Origin: Quillaja saponaria | Lineage: Eukaryota > Streptophyta > Magnoliopsida > Fabales > Quillajaceae | Length of the DNA: 64,000 nucleotides | Reading direction: 5' to 3' | NCBI GenBank assembly: GCA_029379385.1 | Contig: CM055618.1 | Coordinates: 8,132,134-8,196,133 of the forward strand | Shown: positions 12,825-24,587 of the stretch, in pieces | How positions within the stretch are numbered: position 1 is the stretch's first letter | Layout of the letters: each line of letters starts with the position of its first letter | Made by a program: the position numbers and the translations under genes | The notes under the pieces: generated by a model | Seen by the model: only the letters and a program-made list of their open reading frames with translations | The model's database searches: none | Told to the model about the DNA's origin: nothing

Positions 12825-12833
12825 CCTTTTATA
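12825..12833 (-). promoter_or_regulatory. TATA box of the GH9 gene
   Basis: The minus strand reads TATAAAAGG, about 50 bp upstream of the first ATG at 12775. Transcription would start near 12800, followed by a short CT-rich leader. This placement makes the ATG at 12775 the first AUG of the mRNA. Confidence 0.65.
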
Positions 12834-14326
12834 CAGGAAAAAAAGGTGTCATTGGATTCCAGGGAATGAACCAATAGGTTGGAACCACGTGGGAATGCGC
12901 TAATGGCTAATGTTCGGATTGCAATGCAGAGCTGGCTTGACTGAATGGATATCGGGTTTTGACCAGTTACTGACTCGGGTTCAAGTAAACGGGTTCGGAC
13001 CTTCCAGATATTGTTGTAGTAATGAGAGTCGGTGGGGCACAACGTACCCAAGAGGTCAAAGCGAGGAATAATGGGAGCATGTTATGAAATACATTACCCA
13101 CCGCGTATTGATGGCAGACACGTGGAGGCCTAAAGCATGGGACCCACAATTTACAATTAGGGTAAGAGGGAATAAATATATTATAATACGAAAGAATTGG
13201 TGGGAATGATTGTGATGCGTCAGATGTGTTGTGTTCTGAAGGATGCTTTGGAGATTAAAGTTATTGCTTATGGGCTTAGGCATGTGAGGCTCTGTTGGGT
13301 TGTTGAATAGTTGATTGAATAAAATTGAGTTTTTGGTTTGTAGATTCTACCGGTGGTAGTGTAAACAAGAAATCTGTTTTCATTCTCTTTTCATTTTAAG
13401 AAGATAAGAGGTACACGTGACAGACTATATTGGGATAGGTAGGATAGGATTGGCGGAATCCAATGTCTTCATTTTTAACATTGTACACACAGGATAATGA
13501 CATGTTTTTCAATCAATCAAAGATTATACAAGTGAAGTGAAGAATTTCAACAATCTTTACTTAGTTTAAATCATACCAAGCATTTTTCGATGAGAATCAG
13601 AGTTCAAAACCTCGATGCAATGGTTGCATAATCTGTCATTTGAGTAGTGACGGTGAATAATATGTTATTTATACGAGAGTTTGTTTTTATTTGTTTATGA
13701 TTCAAAATATTATAATTTAAGGTTTTATTTATATGTATTTACGTTTCTAGAATTTTATATAATGCGACGACTTAGTATATATTTGTTTAGGAATCTTAGA
13801 CAATTTACAATATTGACTATTGATTAAAAACTTTCCCAAATCCTAATATCATCTTATTCTCTCAATTTATTGCTTCCCTACATATTCCACCTCCCTTCTT
13901 CCTCAATTTCTCACATTGTCCTACATCAGGTAGCTACAATAAGTGCTCTAATTTAGAAAGAAGGAAAAAAAAAAAAAAAGAAAAAAAAAAAAAAAAAGCA
14001 CTTCCTTTCCAAAAACGAACTAGAGTCATGAGAAGATAGCAAATTATACAAGTTTCATTTAATTAAGTTTTGCTCTCTGTTTTGGGCTTTTATTGGGTTT
14101 GGTTGGACGAAATTCAAACATTCAGATGAAAATTATCAATGCAGCTTTCAACTTACATTTTATTAGGAAAGCCCAACATTTTTTTCTTCGAGTATATATT
14201 TGCAGGTAATAAATACGAAGTTCAATAGAAGAAAAATATTGCTACACATATAAATTATATTTGTGTTTACTTAAATAAATAATTATATATGTATATAATA
14301 TGTTAGTTTCAGAACAATATTTTTCT
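12834..14326. other. Upstream region of the GH9 gene and intergenic DNA
   Basis: Moderate-GC sequence directly upstream of the TATA box (12.84-13.3 kb) contains short ACGTGG/CACGTG-like cores near 12888 and 13120, possible G-box-type sites. Beyond 13.3 kb it becomes AT-rich, with a long poly(A) tract near 13965-13997. No gene seen. Confidence 0.4.
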
Positions 14327-16127
14327 CACTACAAGAAAACTAACATTTTCCATAACTAGTTTTGTGGAAAAAAAGTGTTCTAACAAAGTGTTTGCGGGCA
14401 ATGATTTACGCGTACTTGTGAAAAGTGATGTTCACTATTAAAGTATATTGCCCAAATTAGAGAAATTATCCAAAAAAATTTATCGCTCGAAAAAATTAGA
14501 TAATGAACTAGGGTTGGACTATGAGTAAATAAATGTGCGTCCAAATGATTGCCATTTTGTACTATGACGAGGATGAGGGTAATGCGAAGTTAGAGTGTCA
14601 TGTTTGTCAAGATACTTGGTACAAGCCTATAAATGCATGTAATTTTAAACATAAAGGTGTTTCATTCAAGTCCATGCATTATGTTCTGATTACATTAAGA
14701 TTTTAGAGAGTTTACATGTCATTTAAGATTACAAGACAATAACATGGCACAAGAAAGGCATTTGTCAGGACCTGAATATCATAACTCACTCATTGGATGC
14801 GGAAGCATGGATGCAATTTGACCTTATTTACCATAAGCTCTCAATTACGGTTTGAAATATCCGGTTAGGTCTTTCTACTGATGGATTTAATATGTTTGGT
14901 AAGTCAAGTACCTTGACAGCATCTTGGCCCGCATTTGTTATTCTGTACAATTTCGACCCACATGTGCAAGAAACGAATTTTCATATTCTTAACATTGGTC
15001 ATTCCTGATTCTAAATCCCAAAGAATAACTTGGATGTAATTAAGACATTTGGCTAACGAATTGAAAATTTTGTGGACAAAATGTATTTACACCTTTGATG
15101 CACACAAAAATCAGAATTTTATGAAAGCTTCACTTTTGTAGACAATTAGTAATTTTCCTGCATATAGCATGTTATCTGGGTAGAGTACACATGGAAGAAT
15201 CTCTTGTCTAATTTGTATGGAAAATACTAAAACAGTTACCCAGAAAACATGATAGTAAGCAATCTTGGTTTAATTATTATCGACGACTCTTGCCAATGAA
15301 TCATCTGTTTTGGAGGAAGAATGATGCTTTTAGAAGAGTAAATCTAGAGAAATCAAGACCATCTCCATGTTTAAGTTGATTATAAGTGAGTCTTAGGTGT
15401 TTAAATATAAACAAATCATAATTGGTACAAAAAGCGACAAACAAAAAATATGTAGGGTTGGTAAGGATCATAATTAGATGAAACATAACATTTTTTAGGA
15501 ATTAATTACTGTTTTGGTGGATGACAAGTACTTGAAACCAAAAATTGTTTATATTTTAACGTTGATGACTGAATTAAGCAATTGCGGGTTCTAAAAGGGT
15601 ACATCTCCAATATATCTTATTGTGTAGTGTTGATGAGAAGAAATTGTACATGATGAAAATTTGTGATTGTTATGTCTTTCATTTGGCTACCATGACTTTT
15701 TGCCTAAACAAATATGGGAAGCATTAAAACAATTAAGCAATCTTTTACGGGCATTTGTTCGAATAAAATAGATGTCGATAGTATGATCCACTTGGAAGAT
15801 GTAATAGTTGAAATCTTGTGCAAATTGGAGATGATATACATTCAAAATGTGAAGTTGAAAAAATTCGACCGTTATGCATATTTCAATTTGGGAAAAAGCC
15901 ATCTCCTAATAAGAAGAGCTTCACTTATAAAGAGCGTGAAATTCTCTAATCTCAATAATGTGAGAATTATTACATTAACAACATATAAATTGGAAGCCGA
16001 AGAGGACAAAGCAGGTGCTAGTAGATACATTTTCAAAATAGATCCCACAACAAGAGTTGAGAATACAAAGTCAAGCTTAGCACGTCAAAAATTAGGCCTA
16101 GAAGCCATATCACCAAGAAAACAATAA
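14327..16127 (+). mobile_element. CACTA (En/Spm) relic: left terminal inverted repeat plus decayed TNP2-like transposase
   Basis: CACTACAAGAAAAC at 14327-14340 is a typical CACTA terminus. From about 14545 the plus strand encodes degenerate TNP2 transposase in shifting frames: DEDEGNAKLECHVCQDTWYK (zinc-binding CxxC region), then pieces resembling LYMSSKTA, LGLSTDGFN and PYNFDPHMC motifs near 14710-14960, the IPDSK and FPAY regions near 15000-15165, FLPKQIWEAL near 15700, and VEILCKLEMIY near 15810. Dozens of stops and frameshifts interrupt it. The N-terminal exons expected between the terminus and 14545 are missing, which points to an internal deletion. An uninterrupted frame at 15714-16127 covers the last recognisable motif and a basic tail that I cannot match. 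No right-hand terminus was found before 17 kb. Confidence 0.75.
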
Positions 16128-17039
16128 TTAAAAATATATGAATAATTATATATTCATCTCTTAAATTTTTTTAACGTTACAAAGTATAATTAAAAACTTA
16201 AATAATAATGCTTATTAAGTTAGAATCTAATGAAATATTTCACATTTATGCATAATATTTACATATAAAATAATTTACAAATAATGAGTAATAATATTGG
16301 GTGAGTCGAGGTGAACCAGGTTCAAAATTTTTCAACCCACCTTTATTAAGAGTTAGTGCACATTGGTTCCTCCAAGCACAATTTTGAGGCAAGCCCAGAA
16401 TAGGTATGCAGCCCAGACAATAGCCCATATCACTGGAGTTAAATTCATTAGATGTGCACATTCTTCTTCTTTTTTAACCTGTGTCCTGGGCTACAGTAAT
16501 GCATGTCTGGAATCTTTTCTTTTCTTTTGTCCCCAAATTTGCTCTTGTTTTTTCTTGTACTTCCATATGGCCATATTTATACGAATACAATATGGCTCAT
16601 AGACAGATCTACAGGGAAGGGGATTAAAATAACTCTTAATTATAAAGTAATTACGAATAAAATATAAAAAAATAACTTAAATGTCTTCACTAATATATTA
16701 ATAATATATTTTTGTCTCACTAAAGTTTTGGAAGAATTTTTTGTCCACACAAAATTTAAATAAAAGTGAGAACATTATTGATCTCTGTTTAACAGAGGTT
16801 GAATTTACTGTTAAATTTTACGAAAATACAATTAATTTTTGTAAAGTCTACTAACTTATTTTTTTTCTTCGAATAATGTTACTCAATCTATAATTTTATT
16901 TAAATATTTGTTATTTTTTAACACATTTTGATCATATATTAGACCTTTGGACATGAATTTTGGGTGAAAATGACAATATTTCATTTGATACTCAAGAATG
17001 TGAGTTAATAATGAATACAAATTATGAATTTTAATATTT
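16128..17039. other. AT-rich DNA, no gene recognised
   Basis: Could include the lost right end of the CACTA relic or the left part of the PIF-like fragment that follows, but neither boundary is visible. Confidence 0.4.
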
Positions 17040-17502
17040 TTATTTTACCTTTATATTTGGGTTGTAATGATTTTCGACCACCACCCACTGGAAACACTCC
17101 TTCACTCGCCTTGGACCGTTACTCACCGACAACCTAATCCACTCAATGCCAATCGTCACCGTCGACTCATCGACCACCACTATCTGGATGTGTTGGAAAG
17201 GAAAGGATGAAAAAAACGTCAATACTCATAGAGGCGACAACCATCACCGTCGAGGTTCACCTACGATTACAATTACAACTGTGGCGACCCACTAGCTAGA
17301 TGCAACAACGACCATCATTGAGACTTGTCGGATACAATAACAACATGTACACTAGAAAGTCATCGGAGACGACAATCATGTGCTTAAAACACAATTCTAA
17401 TTATATTTATTTATGTGATCCAAATTTGTAAATTGCAATTCTAATAGAACTCAAATTGATTTTACAATTTCAATTTCATACATCAAAATTCAGAAAGCAG
17501 CC
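17040..17502. mobile_element. Fragment related to the PIF/Harbinger-like element at 42.5 kb
   Basis: The right-hand part (17380-17502) parallels the last 150 bp of the 42485-43297 element: CACAATT, GTGATCCAAA, AATTCTAATA and AAATTGATTTTA in the same order, and both end in GCAGCC followed by TAA or TTA. The interior is rich in ACCACC/GACAAC trinucleotide-like runs, as in the other copy. The left terminus is not recognisable, so the start is approximate. Confidence 0.5.
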
Positions 17503-19663
17503 TAATCATCTCTCTCACTAAAGGAAACAAAATCTGCTTTCAAAGTTGAAGTAATCATGTTGAGGCAGTTGTAAAAGGCATTTATTCAAACACTACCATG
17601 TGGTTTTTCCTTCTGTTTCTCGTTGTGAATCATCTGAAATAAGTCAAACAACCGAATATAATTTCAAAAAAAAAAAAGAAAAAAAGATGCCAAACAGTAA
17701 AATTTTATCAATTATCCCTCATTCACGGAGACGAATTCGCCTGTGTCTTTTTCAATGACAATGATGTGGGGTTGAGATGCACAAACAAGAGAATCATCTT
17801 TTAATAGGAACCAAAAAAAAAAAAAGAACTTTAATTTATGTTTTAAATCATAAGCTTTATGAGCTAAAATCATGAACTTGGTTCCCCATTTGTGGTTCTC
17901 AATCTTTTAGACCAAGAAATATGTCTCCCTAGTGACCCAGCTTTGTGTTCTGTTTCTAATGAATCCCTATCCATAACCAGAGGTGATCGAGTTTGTTTTA
18001 AAAAAGATTAGTCAATTACGCCGTTAAGTCCGTGATTTGGTGACTGAACTCATGTTTCGTTGATGACTTATCCATTCTTTCTTTGATATGATCAACCTAA
18101 GAAGATTCTTTTCTAGTTGTGAACCCCCTCCTAAAGTTTAGGATGAGTAAAAAAAAGTTTTGCCTAATAAATTTTCATTTAATTACAACTCTGTGGATAA
18201 GTGAGTGTACTAATTATTAGCTTTGTTTTGAATTATGAAACTTAAGAAATAATCCCAAAATTCAAAGAATTTCCGTAGTTGAAAAAAGTCATTGTTATAA
18301 TAATTTTATTGATTCATTTGAAGACTTATCAGATTTTGAATTATATTGTTCAGGATTAGACATGATTTATTTTATTATTAATTCGTCCCTTGCTTTACCA
18401 TGTGCGAATCAAATTTGTAATTGTTGAATTGAAAATTTCCACTTTTGATTAAATCTAGACTTCAACTATTAGAACTTGTTTAATGCGTTATATAAAAATA
18501 AAATGATAATATAAAATAATTCACTTTACTCTTTTTTAGTACTTGACAACAATTGAATAATATAAATTTATGTTACTGATAATTTCTTTAAATTATTAAG
18601 AAGACAAAAAATAATATTAAACTTACCCTTAGAGAGATTATATACCAAATTACTATGATTGGAAAGGTTAAACTCACTCATATAGTGCAAGAAAATTTAC
18701 TGAACATATAGAAAGCACAAACATGATTCTTATGGTTTGAGATAATAGTGATCCCAAAAGCTATTGAGAAACCCTTAAGCAAAACAATGATTGTGTATAG
18801 GTAGAAGGTGGAATGCAATAGTTAGTGTCTATAGGAATATATGGGACCCCACTATTTGGAAAAAGCTACAACATAAAGTTTCACGCTTGGCAATAGTGGG
18901 AGGCCAAAGTAAAAGTGAAAGTCCCCCAACTTCCTAACTACCACCACAAACCGCCTTCTGTGACATAGTGGGTCGGTAAAGACCGGTTAGTATAGTGCAA
19001 TGAATGGAACTACTTTTTAAGTTTGTTATACACAAACTTTAAACGACGTCGGTTTTTGCTTGTTACTACTGCGAAAGGGATAATCCCAACCCTTCATTAC
19101 GCCCACCCAGACCCAGCAATTAACCGTCGTTGATTTGTTCACGCACTAGCCGCAAACTCATGTGGTGCCAAAATGGGTCGGCCATGCTTTGTTGTCACAT
19201 TGCACGCCCCCATTCCATTATTATTTTAAGTTATTTCTTTTGATTATTTTGTACATATGTATCTCCATGTACCCTTTTATGTATCCGGCATAATTACAAT
19301 CCTTCACATTTTCTTCTAGCTACGTTTTTTTTAAGAGAAATTTAACCAATGTCCAAAAAAATAGACATTACAATAAATCACATCATCAATAATTCAATGT
19401 AATTTACTATTATCTACGAATCGATCTGACTCATAAAAAATATTATCTGATTGTAACGAACCTAATGAAACAAATTATTGTTTTGTAAAACACTTTGTGG
19501 GTGACAATTATATTCACATTTTATATAACTGGCCAATCTCGTAATTTTGTTAAATAATAGTGGGCATGAAAGTAATCCCATCTCAAAAACTTGAGCCTAC
19601 TTAAATCCCTCCTACTCTCAGCAACCCAAAGAAGTGACCAAAACTCACTCAAAAACAAAAACC
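17503..19663. other. Intergenic DNA and upstream region of the PMEI gene
   Basis: AT-rich to about 18.8 kb, then a less AT-rich stretch (18.85-19.25 kb) that may hold regulatory sites. TTATATAAC at 19521 and TACTTAAAT at 19598 are possible TATA elements for the gene starting at 19664; the second is better placed. No other gene seen. Confidence 0.45.
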
Positions 19664-20296
19664 ATGAAAACAACTCAACGACCATTTTTCCTTCTCACCC
19701 TTTTCTCGGCAACCTTACTCTGCCATCTCCAACCAATCCCAGCCGTCCGTACTTACTCCGACCACACTGAAACCAACGTCAATGATTTCATCCGTACAAG
19801 TTGCGGAACAACATTATATCCTGATCTCTGTTACAATTCCCTCTCACGCTACTCCAACGCCGTTCAACAAAACCCGGCTCAGTTGGCTCGTATAGCAATA
19901 GCGGTAAGCCTCTCTAAAGCCCGTCACATGACCTCCTATGTTTCCAACCTCACCCGTCAAGCCGATTACAGGGCCAACTCCCGAGCCACCTCTGCTCTCC
20001 ATGACTGCTTTTCCAATTTAGGTGACGCCGTCGACGAAATTCGTGGCTCGCTTAAACAGATGCGCCAGCTTGGTGCAGCCGGCGCAGGAGCTGAGTCGTT
20101 TAGATTTCAGATGAGTAACGTCCAGACGTGGATGAGTGCGGCTCTTACAGATGAGGAAACGTGTACGGATGGATTCGAGGATGTACCGGAAGGTACAGTA
20201 AAAGTGGATGTATGTGATCGTGTCACGAAGGTGAAGAAGCTCACGAGCAATGCACTGGCGCTGGTTAATAGTTTTGCTGCAAATGGGACACCTTGA
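19664..20296 (+). CDS. Pectin methylesterase inhibitor domain protein (invertase/PMEI family), intronless
   Basis: 210 residues from the ATG at 19664. The in-frame extension to 19634 begins with GTG, so it is not the start. An N-terminal hydrophobic stretch (FFLLTLFSATLLC, about residues 8-20) is a secretion signal, with cleavage probably near PIPAV. The mature part carries the PMEI cysteine pattern: Cys47 and Cys56 (CGTTLYPDLC), Cys115 (LHDC), Cys167 (EETCTDGF) and Cys184 (VDVC). The hallmark ATSALHDC-x-NL-x-DAVDEI region and WMSAALTDEETC are both present. This family forms a secreted four-helix bundle; members inhibit pectin methylesterase or invertase, and the 21-kDa-protein subgroup is the closest look-alike. 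Length and the absence of a fused esterase domain fit a stand-alone inhibitor. The target enzyme cannot be told from sequence. Confidence 0.93.
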   Translation: MKTTQRPFFLLTLFSATLLCHLQPIPAVRTYSDHTETNVNDFIRTSCGTTLYPDLCYNSLSRYSNAVQQNPAQLARIAIAVSLSKARHMTSYVSNLTRQADYRANSRATSALHDCFSNLGDAVDEIRGSLKQMRQLGAAGAGAESFRFQMSNVQTWMSAALTDEETCTDGFEDVPEGTVKVDVCDRVTKVKKLTSNALALVNSFAANGTP

Positions 20297-21147
20297 ACTG
20301 TTTGTTCAATTTCATTGTGGCCGTTGGATTTATTTGCGTGTTAAGATGGATGATTAGCCAGTAGTGTGAATGCAAAGTGTAATAATAATAATTTATTATT
20401 AAAATTCCGAGCTTGAGATCCTGTACATTTCTTTTTTTCTTTTTCTTTCACTTTTGGTAAATTTTGTAATATTAGGTGTGGTGGCTTATGGTTCCTTATT
20501 TGAGGTCAAGAAAGTTGTTTGTAGTTTGGTTACTTGCAAAGTAATGATGTGTTTTTTTAACTTGTTTTATTTTGAGGTTTTTGAGTGTACAAATTGTTGG
20601 AAGATTTGGACGGATACAAATATTTTAGACGCTGAAATTATGAATTATAATAATTCAATATCACACAAATACGAGATTTATAGTATGAGAATCTAATATT
20701 TATAAAATCATGTAGTAGACATTGTTTTTAAGGTGTCTTTGGTACACACTTAAGATATTGGGGGTTATATAATGCATGGAAACAACTACATCTGCATATG
20801 TCAAATCTTTAATCAATCATAAATTAATAACATTTGATAAAATAATGTCAAAAATCAAATGAGTTGAGAAATAAAACAAAAAAAAAAAAAATCATAAATC
20901 ATTTTCATCTCAGATGTTGACCGCTCAGCTTGCTACTTTATTCTTCCCGCTATTCTATTTATTTTCTAACACTATCAAGCCCTCTTAAGCTACCTATCAT
21001 AAATTATCACTCAACCTCACTTTTCAAAGAATGATGTTAATTCCTGAAACTTCACCATATTAAAGACTTTTGTTACCAAACACAGTTAAAAGCAATTAAG
21101 CATTATTTTGTAAACTTTAACCCTTTTTAATCTTATACCAAACATGA
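20297..21147. other. 3' region of the PMEI gene and intergenic DNA
   Basis: AATAATAATAA near 20381 may serve as a poly(A) signal. A short open frame at 20454-20696 has no recognisable features and is probably chance. No other gene seen. Confidence 0.45.
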
Positions 21148-21661
21148 GAGTCTATTTGGATGGAGGGAAATGGAGGGAGAGGAAAGGAGAGGAGATGATA
21201 ATGTACGTTTCTTCTTATTTGAGAGTTTTTTTTTTTTTTTTTTCAATTGAGGGAGTGGAAATGAAGGGGTAAAATTATACTCCAAATCCTTCCAAATCTC
21301 AAAATTTTAATTTTTTCAAAGAGGATTTGAAAGGAGGAGATAAGTACTTTATAATTTTTTATTACAGTGCCTAATATACCCCTATCATTTTTATTAAATA
21401 TTTACTAACACTCAATTAAAATATTTTAAGAACAAAATTGTAAAAATATAAATATTTTATCCTCTCCCCTTTCTTCTTGACTCCCAAATAGAAATATACC
21501 TTATCATGTCATGTCATGTCCTACTCTCTTCATTTTTTTTTTAACTTCCAAATGAGAGAAATAATAAGTTTTAATTTTCCTCCACTCTCATCCCCTTTCC
21601 TCTCCTCCCCTTTCCTCCATTTACTTTCCACTCATTTCCACTCAAACTCCCAAATAGAATC
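21148..21661. mobile_element. MITE-like element with purine-rich terminal inverted repeats, 514 bp
   Basis: The left end begins GAGTCTATTTGGATGGAGGG. The reverse complement of the right end begins GATTCTATTTGGGAGTTTGA and continues with the same GGAAATG and GGAGGAAAGG purine blocks, giving imperfect terminal repeats of about 70 bp. The element has no coding capacity. Flanks are TGA and TAA, a possible decayed 3-bp duplication, so a PIF/Harbinger-type origin is possible but not shown. Confidence 0.6.
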
Positions 21662-21688
21662 TAAAGGTTAATTTTTATCCTCTTTACT

Positions 21689-21709
21689 TATATATATATA
21701 TATATATAT
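21689..21709. repeat. (TA)n microsatellite
   Basis: About ten uninterrupted TA units just outside the MITE-like element. Confidence 0.9.
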
Positions 21710-22050
21710 CAGTGAAAAGAGTGTCAATGCACGGATCTTGTTCTCTTAACTTTGTACACAAGAACCACGAATTATAATAATTTGATAACTTTAAGAACTA
21801 ATAAGCATTTATTTTTCAGGTTCAAGCTGTTGAATGTGCAAATTTTATCACGGTTAGGCTCAAACCCGAGGCGTTATTAATTGAAAATAAGAAAAAGGAA
21901 GAAAAATTTGCAACCTTAAATTGTTATCATACTAATTTTTCTTTTTTAAGGATTCATATTCAATTCACTTTCGGTGTAAAAATTATTATTTATGTTTTTG
22001 AATATTCACAATAATCCAATCGAATTTTATTTTTTTTCTAAATAAATAGG

Positions 22051-22268
22051 ATTTGTTTGGCTCATCGTATAGAAATATACAATATATTAGATTATATAGT
22101 TTTATTGTTATCTTATCCTTACTCTTGAGAGTTAACAATATAAGTCTAAACTATCTTGTTGTCGTTAAACACTGTATAAGAACCTAATAGATAATTTTAT
22201 ATTATATTATTATCCCTATACGATACATTGTTATTCTTGTACGATACGCTAAATAAGTTTATAATGCA
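22051..22268. mobile_element. Short MITE-like element, about 220 bp
   Basis: The left end (TTTGGCTCATCGTATAGAA) and the reverse complement of the right end (TTTAGCGTATCGTACAAGAA) form an imperfect inverted pair around an AT-rich, non-coding core. A segment ending near 24555 has a related end (CTAGCATATCGTATAAAA on the minus strand), suggesting a second family member. The superfamily is unassigned. Confidence 0.45.
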
Positions 22269-24587
22269 TAATAGTTGAACGCAGACTCCCTACAAACAAG
22301 CTAAGTGGCCCCAGAATCGTTCAGCTAATGGTTTTCTTGATTTTATTCTTCTAATCATATGCATGCATAATTGCTCATGTTTTTTTCAATTATGATGATT
22401 CTTAGCTTTTCACTTTTCTTTTATTAAAAAAGAAAAATAGAATTTTTATGATATAATATAAATACAGGGAGATTTGATGATATTTTATCAGCCTGGCATA
22501 TTTCTTATGCTTTATTTTTGAATAAAATGATTGTTTATTAGTCTAATCAACATATAAAGGGAGAATCTAATTAAGTCTAATGGCCACAATATGTTGATAA
22601 GTTCCGTACCCTACTTTTAACCTAACGGTGCAGATTAATTGAAAAATATTAAGGGAAAAGGAAATAATTTAATTAAAATGAAAAAAAGAAAAAAAGCAAA
22701 GGCATGTAATTAATTGATTTTGACATGATCAACTTTGAGCAGTCAATATTTGTTGATATTATTGTTATGAAATTTATTTATTTTTAAAAAAATAATATGT
22801 TATGTTTAACAAAATTGATAATTAATTATAAGCATGTTTGAAGCATATAATTAACACGAACTGGCTAATTGTTTTGTTAGCTTGCTACAGGATAGTAAAG
22901 TGACCTCCGTTCAAAGCAAAAAAGTTACGACTTTCCCCTACTACAAAAAAAGAAAAAAGAAAAAAGAAAGGGCAACACAAAAATTTAGTAAATACTTAAT
23001 TGGATAGATAAAATCATAAAGATTTAGTCTCCCCCAATTATAGCCATTTCTTATTACATACAAAGAATTTCAATATTCACAAGTCACAAGTATAGATAGA
23101 TTGCAAAAAAGAAACTCGTATATTTTATATAAAGATGAGAACAATTATTACACTAATATCACTTTTTATTCTTTAGATCGATTAAGGTGACTTGTAAATA
23201 AATCTGCGGTCTACTCAATTTAAAATGGGAGCCACAATTTATATCGTAATTATGTCTTTCATGCATTTTTAACATAATGAATTATATAAGAAGGCTTTAC
23301 TTAATCAATTTTATGATCTTGGAATATCAGAAAAGAAAAAGTTCACCAATTTTTACTAGTTATATCACATTCAAGGCTTTATAAATTTAAGTAAACCAAT
23401 TATTATAACATGTAGTCATGTAGAGAGAGAATCCTCTAGCAAAACACAACATAAAATTAATGAGTTATGAGAGACAAAAAAGAACCCAAAATGAAGTGTG
23501 AATGTCTCTCAACCACAATAGGTACATATACAAAACATGAAAATGGTTATAAAATGAATTTGACAGGGATAGGATCACACAGTGTTAGGGGCTTTTTTGT
23601 TTGAATTTTGGATTTAAGTTAGGGGACATAAGCAGCACGTGAAATGAAAAAGACAGGAAGGTGATCGACAAAATGCCATAGAGTTTCACATTATTTGGTG
23701 GCATATATATATATTATACGACGTAGGATTATAGACAGCTTAGCTTGCTCAGACTTCACGGGATTGATACAATAATTTATTAATTTGGCAACTCGTTTGT
23801 ACATTTACATTATGGTTAATACAATAATTTATTAATTTAGAAAATAACCTAAATTTGTAGTTTTAGTTCTTTGGAGGCAAAAAAACTTCAACAATAAGAT
23901 GAAAGTTGCTTGACAAGAGAAATTGGTTCTTACCAATATTAATTTTTAATAGTTAGTGAAGGATTCTTATTGGATCGATCCGTATTACTATATTGATGTG
24001 TTAGATAAAATAATTTTAAGTATAATTTTCAATTTTTCCCTCAATCTAAGGGCAATAATTTTCAATATTAGAATTCAGTGGGGATCACAAGCAAACAAAT
24101 TTCCTTAGTAACATCATAATTATCTCTACAATAAAGATATATTTGGAAGTTGTGTGGGGCATGCATGCTGCTGGACAATCTTTTACATGGATCTGTCCCT
24201 GGATAAAATATGGGATAAATTTATTAATAACGTCATATTAAATACTTCAAACATGTAAAGAGAATGCACTCTATCTAATTAAATATTAAAAATTTATATG
24301 ACACTATCATATAAGGATAATATGATAATACAAAATTATTTAATTAACTCTTATATTACGTGTGGATAGTAATAGAATAGTATAGAGTTATACTGTTGAA
24401 TCCCTTTTTATACTATGGCTGACAATATAAAGTTATAAATAAAGAATTGAAAGGATATGATAATAGGATAATAATAGAATAACTATACAATCTACTACGT
24501 TATATAATCTATACTTATACAATTTTATACGATATGCTAGACGAGCCCTAAGGATCTATTTGCAGGGATGGGAGTGGGTTGGATTTC
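22269..24587. other. AT-rich intergenic DNA, with a probable MITE end near 24360-24555
   Basis: No gene recognised. The last 200 bp resemble the 22.05-kb MITE at one end. The rest is AT-rich sequence without visible structure. Confidence 0.4.

Noticed and set aside
12542..13051. Open frame of 169 codons on the minus strand through the GH9 start
   Set aside because: It begins upstream of the TATA box, has no domain, and only its MARNALFF part matters as the likely start region of the GH9 gene.
15687..15902. Minus-strand open frame opposite the CACTA transposase
   Set aside because: The plus strand shows TNP2 motifs here; the reverse reading is a shadow.
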